From: Geodermatophilus sp. TF02-6
Lineage (GTDB): Bacteria; Actinomycetota; Actinomycetes; Mycobacteriales; Geodermatophilaceae
DNA: 64,000 nucleotides
Direction: 5' to 3'
Assembly: GCF_003319115.1 (NCBI RefSeq)
Contig: NZ_QOHF01000020.1
Location: 1-64,000 of the forward strand
The notes under the pieces were generated by a model. It saw nothing but the letters and a program-made list of their open reading frames with translations, was not told where the DNA came from and made no database searches. This document shows positions 23,708 to 30,245 of this stretch, piece by piece. The position numbers were made by a program, and so were the translations under genes. The number at the start of each line of letters is the position of its first letter. Within the stretch, counting starts at the first letter, position 1.

Positions 23708-24414
23708 ACCTCGACGGCTCTGCGGTGCTGCACGCCGACCCCGATCGCGTGTGGAGCGTGATCACGGACCCGGCGGTGCTGGCGCGGACCATCCCCGGCT
23801 GCGGGTCGCTGCGCCTGGTCGGCCCGGACGAGTACGCGATGGACGTCTCGGTCGGGGTCGGCGCGATCCGCGGGACGTACGCCGGCGAGGTGCGGCTGAC
23901 CGACCAGAACCGGCCGAAGTCCTACGTCATGCACGCCTCCGGGGCCGGTGCGCCGGGCAACGCGCGGGCGACGGTCACCATCGGGCTGGAGCCGGCCGAC
24001 GCCGGGACGACGACGCTGACCTACTCGGCCGACGCGGTGATCGGCGGCCCGGTCGCCGGCGTGGGCCAGCGGATGATCACCGGCGTGGCCAAGCGGATGG
24101 CCGGGCAGTTCTTCTCCGCGATCGACGCCGAGCTGACCGGCGCGGCCGCCGTCGCCGCTCCGGCCGCGCCCGCCGAGCCCCGCCCGTCGGCGGCCGCGGT
24201 CAGCGACACCGGGGTCACCGCGGGGGTCACCGCGGGGGTCACCGCGCCGGCCGCTGCCCAGGCGCCTGCGCCGTCCGTGGGGCAGGTGTTCACCCGGCCG
24301 GCCCCGGCGGCGGCGCCGTCCGACGTCCGGACCCTCGCCCTCGGCGCGGCCGGCGGCGCGGGGTTGACCCTGCTCGGCGTCCTGGTCGGCTGGCTGCTCG
24401 GCCGCCGCAGGTAG
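23704..24414 (+). CDS. coxG: CoxG-like SRPBCC protein with C-terminal membrane anchor
   Basis: 236 residues. Residues 1-150 are an SRPBCC/CoxG fold (DPDRVWSVITDPAVLARTIPGC, GVGAIRGTYAGEV, GGPVAGVGQRMITGVAKRMA). A Pro/Ala-rich linker with a triple GVTA repeat follows (24211-24247). The end is one membrane helix, GAAGGAGLTLLGVLVGWLLG, then GRRR. CoxG proteins tether the Mo enzyme to the cytoplasmic membrane. Last gene of the operon; a terminator follows 205 bases later. Confidence 0.9.
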   Translation: MNLDGSAVLHADPDRVWSVITDPAVLARTIPGCGSLRLVGPDEYAMDVSVGVGAIRGTYAGEVRLTDQNRPKSYVMHASGAGAPGNARATVTIGLEPADAGTTTLTYSADAVIGGPVAGVGQRMITGVAKRMAGQFFSAIDAELTGAAAVAAPAAPAEPRPSAAAVSDTGVTAGVTAGVTAPAAAQAPAPSVGQVFTRPAPAAAPSDVRTLALGAAGGAGLTLLGVLVGWLLGRRR

Positions 24415-24767
24415 GCATCACCTCTCGGGACGTCGGGGCGCCCCAGCTGTTCGTGCCGACCGCGGACCCGTCCGGCCGCCGCGAGATGGCCCGGGAGGTA
24501 GGTGTTCACCCGGGGCACACACACCGGCCAGGCGTTCCCCCCCGGAGCCGACGCCGGGACCCGTCACCGCGGCCGACCTCGACACGCCGCACGACACGCC
24601 CGGCGTCGTCGTGATCACCAGCGGAGCACCGAGAACCCGTGCTCCGCTGCCGACCGGTGCCGTCGCCCGTGGTCAACGGGGTGGCGCCGGTCGGTCGTGA
24701 GGTCCCCGGAGCGGCCGTGTGCCCGGCGCTGCGCAACCACGGATCCGCACGAATTCGGTTCGGATGA
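24415..24767. other. intergenic region after cox operon
   Basis: No gene seen. It contains the cox terminator (24619-24649) and leads into the promoter of the riboswitch-controlled gene. Confidence 0.6.
24619..24649 (+). terminator. cox operon terminator hairpin
   Basis: Perfect 11-base arms CAGCGGAGCAC / GTGCTCCGCTG around a 9-base loop. Confidence 0.8.
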
Positions 24768-24797
24768 TTGTCACGTTCCGGTAACGAGCCCTACGGT
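24768..24797 (+). promoter_or_regulatory. promoter of the riboswitch/lysozyme-like gene
   Basis: TTGTCA (24768-24773), 18 bases, TACGGT (24792-24797), placed just before the riboswitch. Confidence 0.6.
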
Positions 24798-24805
24798 GTT
24801 CGCGT

Positions 24806-25015
24806 CCGGCCGGGCGTCACGTCCCCAACCCGGGGATCTCGCGCCGGATGCCGCCGAGTCGCACCCGCACCATGCGAGCCGGGGACCCACCCGTAGTACC
24901 GGGGTGAGTCCCGCTCCCGGAGCACACCCGGGAGCGGGTAGGGCACTCCCAGCCCGAACCCGTCAGCTGACCCGGTAGGCGGCCGAGGGAGAACGGAGAG
25001 ATCCCGACCGGGGCT
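24806..25015 (+). ncRNA. ydaO/yuaA-type cyclic-di-AMP riboswitch
   Basis: The conserved 3' block CGAACCCGTCAGCTGACCCG (24955 onward) then GTAGGCGGCCGAGGGAGAACG is diagnostic of the ydaO class. Upstream GGGGACCCACCCGTAGTACC, GGGGTGAGTCC and a variable stem (CTCCCGG/CCGGGAG) complete the expected layout. This class turns off cell-wall-hydrolase genes when c-di-AMP is high; in actinobacteria it precedes Rpf and lysozyme-like genes. Here it leads to a secreted lysozyme-like protein. About 240 bases of further leader separate it from the ATG. Boundaries are approximate. Confidence 0.88.
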
Positions 25016-25255
25016 CGAGCCCCCGTCCGTGCAGGCCTGGGACCGTCGCGCTCCCGCCTGCCCGTCCGCCAGGACCAGCCGCACCGCACCCTGCCGTCAC
25101 CGAACGGCTCCGAGCCGAGCCCTCCGGGTCCGGCGGGTGCGCCGTGTCCGGCTGGTGGTCGCTGCCGCCCGAAACCGGGTCGCAGCGCAGCCCGTACGAG
25201 CCGGCGCCGTCGTGGGTGACGCGCGCCCGGCGACCGCACCCTGAGGAGTTCCTCC

Positions 25256-25822
25256 ATGCACGACACCGTCCAGCACGCCCCTGTCGTCGCCACCCCCGCC
25301 GACGACACCGCTGCGCCACGCCGCCGCACCCTGCGCCTGGTGACCACGGTGGGCGCCCTCGCCCTGGCCTTCACCTTCGCCGGGCAGTCGGCCGCACAGG
25401 CCGCGCCCGGGCACTGGGGTGGACACGGCCGGCCCGGCGCGGCCGCACCCGCACCCGCGCCGGCACCTGCACCTGCGCCGGCCCCAGCGCCGGCTCCGGC
25501 CCCAGCTCCGGCGCCGGCTCCCGCGGCAACGGGCGTGCAGGCGTACAAGGACTACGCGAAGGGCAAGGTCGGCGACGCCACCCAGTTCTCCTGCCTGGAC
25601 AAGCTGTGGCAGGCCGAGAGCGGCTGGAACCCGAACGCGCAGAACCCGACCAGCACCGCATACGGCATCGCCCAGTTCCTCGACTCGACCTGGGCCAGCA
25701 CCGGCATCGCCAAGACGTCGGACCCGTACAAGCAGATCGACGCCGGCCTGATCTACATCGAGAACCGGTACGGCAGCCCCTGCGCGGCCTGGAGCTTCCA
25801 CCAGGCCAACAACTGGTACTGA
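25256..25822 (+). CDS. secreted lysozyme-like/lytic transglycosylase protein with PA-repeat linker
   Basis: 188 residues. A twin-arginine-like or Sec signal (PRRRTLRLVTTVGALALAFT, cleavage near AQAA at 47-50) is followed by a Pro-Ala dipeptide linker (about 64-90) of the wall-spanning type. A compact SLT domain (91-188) has the catalytic Glu121 in WQAESGWN and the AYGIAQFLDSTW block. It probably cleaves peptidoglycan outside the membrane during growth or resuscitation. Controlled by the upstream c-di-AMP riboswitch. It lacks the Rpf domain usually seen in this position, a variant also known in actinobacteria. Confidence 0.9.
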   Translation: MHDTVQHAPVVATPADDTAAPRRRTLRLVTTVGALALAFTFAGQSAAQAAPGHWGGHGRPGAAAPAPAPAPAPAPAPAPAPAPAPAPAPAATGVQAYKDYAKGKVGDATQFSCLDKLWQAESGWNPNAQNPTSTAYGIAQFLDSTWASTGIAKTSDPYKQIDAGLIYIENRYGSPCAAWSFHQANNWY

Positions 25823-25839
25823 TGGTCTGATCCGGGCAC

Positions 25840-25876
25840 GCCGAGGGCCCTCCCGCGACAGGAGAGGGCCCTCGGC
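25840..25876 (+). terminator. terminator after lysozyme-like gene
   Basis: Perfect 13-base arms GCCGAGGGCCCTC / GAGGGCCCTCGGC, 11-base loop, 18 bases after the stop codon. Confidence 0.88.
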
Positions 25877-26112
25877 GACCCCTCCCGGGTCCCGCCGCGA
25901 GCCTGGTGACGTACTGGAACGGCCACCCTCGCAGGTGAAAGGACCCCGTCCCCCTCACCCTCGCCGGCTCGGTAGAAGGACCCCCTCCTCCCCACCCCTC
26001 GCACGCTGGCCTCGCCCGGAGGCTCAGCCCGAGCTCGCGAGGGTTGAGAGGGGGGAGGTCCTGCTACCTGCAGGGGCCGAGGACGGGGCCGTGGGGGGCA
26101 GGGGGGTCCTTG
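25877..26112. repeat. cluster of GC-rich dispersed repeats (family 1)
   Basis: Several units in both orientations: AAAGGACCCCGTCCCCCTCA, AAGGACCCCCTCCTCCCCAC with CCCTCGCACGC, GCTCGCGAGGGTTGAG, and GGGGGGCAGGGGGGTCCTTG directly before the LLM oxidoreductase stop codon. Fills the gap between convergent genes. Confidence 0.85.
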
Positions 26113-26114
26113 CT

Positions 26115-27104
26115 TCAGACAGCCACGGTCTGCATCGCCTCGGCGGTGAGCTCGACCGACCGCAGCCGGCCCTCCACGCCGGGGAACTGGTGGGCGACGA
26201 TCAGCTCGTCGGCGTCGGCCTGCTCCGCGAAGCCCGCCAGGTACTCGCGCACCTCGGCCGGGGTGCCGACGGCGGTGTGGGTGAGCATCGTGTCGACGTG
26301 CCGGCCGGCGCCGCCGTCGAGCAGCAGCTGCGCCTCGTCGTCCGACATCGACCGGCCGCGGCCGAACAGGCCGACGGCGAGGGTCCGGCGGACGGCGGCG
26401 AACGCCTCCTCCGCCGCGGAGCGGGTGTCGGCCGCGACCACGTTCACCCCGGCGATGACGTACGGGGCATCGAGCTGCGCCGAGGGCTTGAACTCCCGCC
26501 GGTAGGCCTCCACGGCCGGCTCGAGCATCGCCGGGGCGAAGTGCGAGGCGAACGCGTAGGGCAGGCCCAGCGCGGCGGCCAGCGTCGCCCCGAACATCGA
26601 CGAGCCGAGCACGTACAGCGGCACGTTCGAGCCCTTGCCGGGGATGGCGTCGACGCCGGGCACGCGGCTCTCGCCGGCCAGGTAGGCCTGCAGCTCGAGC
26701 ACGTCCTGCGGGAAGCGGTCGGCCGAGCGCGGATCGCGGCGCAGCGCGTACATGGTGTTCTGGTCAGAGCCCGGCGCGCGGCCCAGGCCGAGGTCGATGC
26801 GGCCGGGGTACATCGCCTCGAGGGTGCCGAACTGCTCGGCGATGGTCAGCGGCGAGTGGTTGGGCAGCATGACGCCCCCGGCGCCGAGCCGGATGGACGA
26901 CGTCCGCGCGCCGACGTGCGCGATCAGCACGCTCGTCGCCGACGAGGCGATGCGCGGCATGTTGTGGTGCTCGGCGTACCAGACCCGTCGGTAGCCGGTC
27001 TCCTCCGCGCGCCGGGCGAGCGCGACGCTCGCGGCGATGCTGTCGGCCGCGGTCGTCCCCTTGGCGATCGGCGCGAGGTCGAGGATGGACAGCGGGATGC
27101 TCAT
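26115..27104 (-). CDS. LLM-class flavin-dependent oxidoreductase (MsnO8-type)
   Basis: 329 residues from ATG 27104. A luciferase-like TIM barrel: SILDLAPIAKG at the start, RVWYAEHHNMPRIASSATSV, RLGAGGVMLPNHSPL, PGRIDLGLGRAPGSD and VLGSSMFGATLAAALGLPYAFASHF. These are typical of the MsnO8 LLM subgroup. Such enzymes use FMNH2 or F420; the substrate is unknown. The stop codon abuts a family-1 repeat. Upstream lies a remnant of a helix-hairpin-helix gene. Confidence 0.9.
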   Translation of the reverse strand: MSIPLSILDLAPIAKGTTAADSIAASVALARRAEETGYRRVWYAEHHNMPRIASSATSVLIAHVGARTSSIRLGAGGVMLPNHSPLTIAEQFGTLEAMYPGRIDLGLGRAPGSDQNTMYALRRDPRSADRFPQDVLELQAYLAGESRVPGVDAIPGKGSNVPLYVLGSSMFGATLAAALGLPYAFASHFAPAMLEPAVEAYRREFKPSAQLDAPYVIAGVNVVAADTRSAAEEAFAAVRRTLAVGLFGRGRSMSDDEAQLLLDGGAGRHVDTMLTHTAVGTPAEVREYLAGFAEQADADELIVAHQFPGVEGRLRSVELTAEAMQTVAV

Positions 27105-27181
27105 GACCACGGGCAACCAGCGTGGCGGCTGCGGCCTTCCCGGGACTGCGCACGGGCCGCGCACTCATCGACGCCCGCGGG

Positions 27182-27316
27182 TCAGCCGGGGGAGGAGGGC
27201 GACCCCCGCTCGGCCAGCGCCTCCCGCAGCCTGGCCACGGCCCGCGGACCGACCCCGTGCAGCGCGCTGACCTGCGCTTCGGTCATCCGGGCGAGGCCGC
27301 GCAGGTCGGTGGCGCC
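27182..27316 (-). pseudogene. helix-hairpin-helix protein remnant
   Basis: The minus strand encodes GATDLRGLARMTEAQVSALH followed by GVGPRAVARLREALAERG and a TGA at 27184-27182. This is a HhH DNA-binding motif (LHGVGPRAV) as found at the C-terminus of small actinobacterial HhH proteins. No start codon exists upstream in this frame before the divergent DUF1707 gene, so the N-terminal half is missing or frameshifted. A 34-codon ORF from ATG 27286 is the only intact reading. Confidence 0.5.
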
Positions 27317-27347
27317 CGCCGGTCCCCAGCGGTGCCACGATCGGACC

Positions 27348-27782
27348 GTGACCGATCCCGTGCACCCCGACGAGCTGCGCGTCTCCGACCCCGAGCGGGC
27401 GACCACCCAGGAGCGGCTGCGCCGCGCCGTCGCGGCGGGACAGCTGGACCTGCACGAGTTCGACGCCCGGGTGCAGTCGGCCTGGGCCGCCCGGACCCGC
27501 GGCGAGCTGGCCCGGGTGACCCGCGACCTGCCCGAGCCGCCACCTCCCCCGCCGGCGCCCCCGCCCCCGGGCCGGGTGTTCTCCCGCGACGCCGGCGGGA
27601 CGACGATGCGCGTGCTGACGATCGTCTGGGCCAGCGTCGTGGCGGTCAACCTGGTGGTGTGGGGCCTGGTGTCGGTGACCACCGGCGACGTCGTGTACCC
27701 GTGGTGGGTCTGGGTGGCCGGCCCGCCCGGCGCCGTCCTCGCCGTCCTCTACGCGGCGGGCATCGGCCGTCCGCGCCGGTGA
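27348..27782 (+). CDS. DUF1707 (SHOCT-like) membrane protein
   Basis: 144 residues, GTG at 27348. Residues 8-60 are the DUF1707 signature (ELRVSDPERATTQERLRRAV, LDLHEFDARVQSAWAARTRG). A poly-proline linker and two membrane helices follow (VLTIVWASVVAVNLVVWGLV; VWVAGPPGAVLAVLYAAGIG). DUF1707 proteins are common in actinobacteria, with no established biochemical role; they may organise membrane complexes. Convergent with the diguanylate cyclase gene (4-base gap). Confidence 0.85.
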   Translation: MTDPVHPDELRVSDPERATTQERLRRAVAAGQLDLHEFDARVQSAWAARTRGELARVTRDLPEPPPPPPAPPPPGRVFSRDAGGTTMRVLTIVWASVVAVNLVVWGLVSVTTGDVVYPWWVWVAGPPGAVLAVLYAAGIGRPRR

Positions 27783-27786
27783 CCGG

Positions 27787-28653
27787 CTACTCGGCGCGCG
27801 CCCGGCGCCGGCGGTGGTGGGTCTTGGCGCCGTACATGGCGCGGTCGGCGCGGGCGATGAGGTCGTCGGCGGCCTCCCCGGGGTGCCCGAACGCCACGCC
27901 GACGCTGACCCCGACCGACAGCGGGCCGCAGGGGCCGTCGAACGGTGCGGACACCGCGTCGGCGACCTGGCCGCACAGCGCATCGACCCGGTCGGTGGCG
28001 TGCCCCGGGCAGAGGACGACGAACTCGTCGCCGCCGAAGCGGGCGACCACCTCCTCCGGCCCGAGCAGGTCGCGCAGCCGCGCGGCGACCGCGGCCAGCA
28101 GCCGGTCGCCGACCGCGTGCCCGTGGACGTCGTTGACCGTCTTGAAGTCGTCCAGGTCGCAGAAGAGCATCGTGCAGCCGGCGCCCTCGGCCGGGTCGAG
28201 GTGCTGGCGGAGGGCGTCGAACAGCGCCCCGCGGTGCGGGATGCCGGTCAACCGGTCGGTGGCGGCCTGCTCGTGCAGCCGGGCCTCGCGCCGCCTGCGG
28301 TCGGTGACGTCGAGGCCCACGCAGGCGATCGCGTAGGGTCGGCCGCAGGCGTCGCGCAGCACGTCGTTGTGCATCGAGATCGTCCGCCGTCCGCCGTCGA
28401 CGGTCAGCCAGTCGCCCTCCTGCGGCCAGGCCCGGCCGGTGGCCATCGCCCGGTGCACGGCGTCCCGGGCCAGCTCCCGGTGCTCGGGGACGACCCAGAC
28501 CTCCCAGAACAGCCGCCCGAGGAGCTCGTCGGCCGACCGCCCGGTGAACTGCTGCAGCGCCGGGTTGGCCAGCAGGATCCGCCCGTCGGCGGCGACGACA
28601 CAGAGCAGGACCCCGGTGGCGGCGACGAACGCCTCCGACAGGTGCGCGTCCAC
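27787..28653 (-). CDS. PAS-GGDEF diguanylate cyclase
   Basis: 288 residues, GTG at 28653. A PAS domain at about 5-120 (ILLANPALQQFTGRSADELL, TISMHNDVLRDACG, VGLDVTDRRR) is followed by GGDEF at about 130-285 with an intact RFGGDEFVVL active site. The substrate residues LFCDLDDFKTVND are also intact. It makes c-di-GMP from GTP. The inhibitory RxxD site is absent (GPEEVVARFGGDEF), so no classical product inhibition is expected. No membrane segment is seen; it is a soluble sensor. Preceded without gap by a 26-codon ORF with a strong ribosome site. Confidence 0.93.
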   Translation of the reverse strand: MDAHLSEAFVAATGVLLCVVAADGRILLANPALQQFTGRSADELLGRLFWEVWVVPEHRELARDAVHRAMATGRAWPQEGDWLTVDGGRRTISMHNDVLRDACGRPYAIACVGLDVTDRRRREARLHEQAATDRLTGIPHRGALFDALRQHLDPAEGAGCTMLFCDLDDFKTVNDVHGHAVGDRLLAAVAARLRDLLGPEEVVARFGGDEFVVLCPGHATDRVDALCGQVADAVSAPFDGPCGPLSVGVSVGVAFGHPGEAADDLIARADRAMYGAKTHHRRRRARAE

Positions 28654-28734
28654 TCAGCCGCCCCCAGGGGCGCACCGCCGTCGCCGGGCCGGCGCGCGGT
28701 CGACGACGTCCCCGGCGACGCACTCCTCGGCCAT
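28654..28734 (-). CDS. small ORF immediately upstream of the diguanylate cyclase
   Basis: 26 codons (MAEECVAGDVVDRAP...) from ATG 28734, preceded by GGAGGAGGG. The TGA is directly followed by the GTG of the PAS-GGDEF gene. It gives the cyclase gene, which lacks a ribosome site of its own, a coupled start. No homology recognised; it may be just a coupling leader. Confidence 0.4.
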   Translation of the reverse strand: MAEECVAGDVVDRAPARRRRCAPGGG

Positions 28735-28851
28735 GGGCCCTCCTCCCGTGACGGCGCCTCGCGGCCCTGCCGTCGGGGCGATGAGACCACGGTCACCCCG
28801 GCGCGACAACGGCAGGTCCGGTCGGTCACCCCGGGCGGCTACGGTCGGCCC

Positions 28852-29952
28852 GTGGCACGGACCCTGACCCGCCGGCAGGTGCTCGACCTGCGGGTGCACG
28901 CCCAGCAGCTGGACCGGGCGGCGGGCCCGCTCGCCGACACCGCCGTGCTCGACCTGGGGGTGCAGGACACCGGTCCGGACGGCGGGCTGTGGGCGCTGGC
29001 GGTGCGCGGCGTCGACGTCGCCGCCCTGGACGGCGGCGAGCTGGTCACCGTCTGGACCGTCCGCGGCGCCCCGCACCTGTACCGCCGGGCCGATCTGCCC
29101 GCGGTCGCGGCGGCCACCGCACCGTTCTCCGACGCCGACGCGGGCAAGCGCATCTTCGACGCGAGCAAGCCGCTGAGGGCCGCGGGCATCGGCAACCTCG
29201 AGGCGCTGGACGCCGTCGCCGCGGCTCTGCGCGAGGTGGTCACCACTCCCATGGTCAAGGGAGCCGTCTCCGGCCGGCTGGCCGAGCTCATGCCGCCGCC
29301 CTACCTGCGCCACTGCCGGCCCTGCGCCGCCACGCACTTGTACGAGATGCCGTTCCGGCTGGCGGCCCTGCGCGCCGGTCTGGAGCTGGAGCCGGGCACC
29401 TCACCGCCGGTGCTGCGGCCGGTCCCGGGGCTGGCGCCGACCGAGGGGGTGCCGCCGCGGCTCGACGTCGTCCGCGGCCACCTGCGGCTGCTCGGCCCGG
29501 CGACGCCCCAGCAGGTGGCCGGGTACCTCGACGCGCCGGTCGCGGAGGTGCGAGCCCGGTGGCCGGAGGACACCGTCGAGGTGGCGGTGGACGGCGAGCG
29601 CCGCTGGCTGCTGGCCGAGGACGCCGACCGGCTCGGCGACGTGCCCGCCGCGGCGGGCGTGCGGCTGCTCGGCCCCTTCGACCTGTTCCTGCAGGCCCGC
29701 GACCGGGAGCTGCTGGTGCCGCGGCGGGAGCGGGCCAAGGAGCTGTGGCCGGTGCTCGGCCGGCCCGGCGCGGTGCTCGCCGACGGCGAGGTCGCGGGCA
29801 GCTGGCGGCCCCGGGCGTCCGGCCGCTCGCTGAGCGTCGTCGTCCGGCTGTGGCGCGAGCCGGCGGCGGCGCTGCGGACGGCGGTCACCGCCGAGGCCGA
29901 ACGGCTCGCCGCCTTCCGGCACGTCCGGCTCAGGGACGTCGAAGTCGGCTGA
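28852..29952 (+). CDS. winged-helix DNA-binding domain protein (HTH_42 / AlkZ-like superfamily)
   Basis: 366 residues from GTG 28852. The N-terminus (LTRRQVLDLRVHAQQLDRA) and the segments WTVRGAPHLYR, TPMVKGAVSGRLAE, CRPCAATHLYEMPFRLAAL and LLGPFDLFLQARDRELLVP are those of the HTH_42 superfamily. That superfamily includes the DNA-crosslink glycosylase AlkZ/YcaQ. Three tandem winged helices are expected. Glycosylase activity is possible but not shown by sequence alone. Standing alone, divergent from the diguanylate cyclase region. Confidence 0.8.
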   Translation: MARTLTRRQVLDLRVHAQQLDRAAGPLADTAVLDLGVQDTGPDGGLWALAVRGVDVAALDGGELVTVWTVRGAPHLYRRADLPAVAAATAPFSDADAGKRIFDASKPLRAAGIGNLEALDAVAAALREVVTTPMVKGAVSGRLAELMPPPYLRHCRPCAATHLYEMPFRLAALRAGLELEPGTSPPVLRPVPGLAPTEGVPPRLDVVRGHLRLLGPATPQQVAGYLDAPVAEVRARWPEDTVEVAVDGERRWLLAEDADRLGDVPAAAGVRLLGPFDLFLQARDRELLVPRRERAKELWPVLGRPGAVLADGEVAGSWRPRASGRSLSVVVRLWREPAAALRTAVTAEAERLAAFRHVRLRDVEVG

Positions 29953-30013
29953 CCCCGGTGCGGCACCGAGCGCGCCGGGGCACGCAATCCCCACCCACCC
30001 CGAGGAGAACGCC

Positions 30014-30187
30014 ATGACCGGCCCCGATGACGCCTTCCTGGCGCCCGACGACGCGCTGCGGGACGTCGACGAGGACGTCGACGCCGGGACGGACGACGAC
30101 GAGGACGTCGACCTCGACGAGATCGACGCCGAGGCGGACGCGGCGTCGGGGATGGGCCCGCCTGTCGGGGACGACACGCCCGAGTAG
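30014..30187 (+). CDS. small highly acidic protein
   Basis: 57 residues, ATG 30014 with GAGGAGAAC upstream. About 40% Asp+Glu (DVDEDVDAGTDDDEDVDLDE), no Cys, no membrane helix; likely disordered. No family recognised. A good ribosome site and normal codon pattern support expression. Could be a charge-buffering or nucleic-acid-mimic protein, but nothing in the sequence assigns a function. Confidence 0.65.
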   Translation: MTGPDDAFLAPDDALRDVDEDVDAGTDDDEDVDLDEIDAEADAASGMGPPVGDDTPE

Positions 30188-30245
30188 CCGCCGCGACGGC
30201 ACGTCCTCCCGCCCGGCCCGCGGGTGAACGGGAACGGCCGGAGGT

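Noticed and set aside
24211..24247. GVTA triple repeat as a regulatory DNA repeat
   Set aside because: It lies in frame inside the coxG linker and is best explained as a low-complexity protein spacer.
21274..24414. 1046-codon open frame over the coxL region
   Set aside because: Only the 3' part from 23704 is real (coxG); the rest is a frame shadow of coxL.
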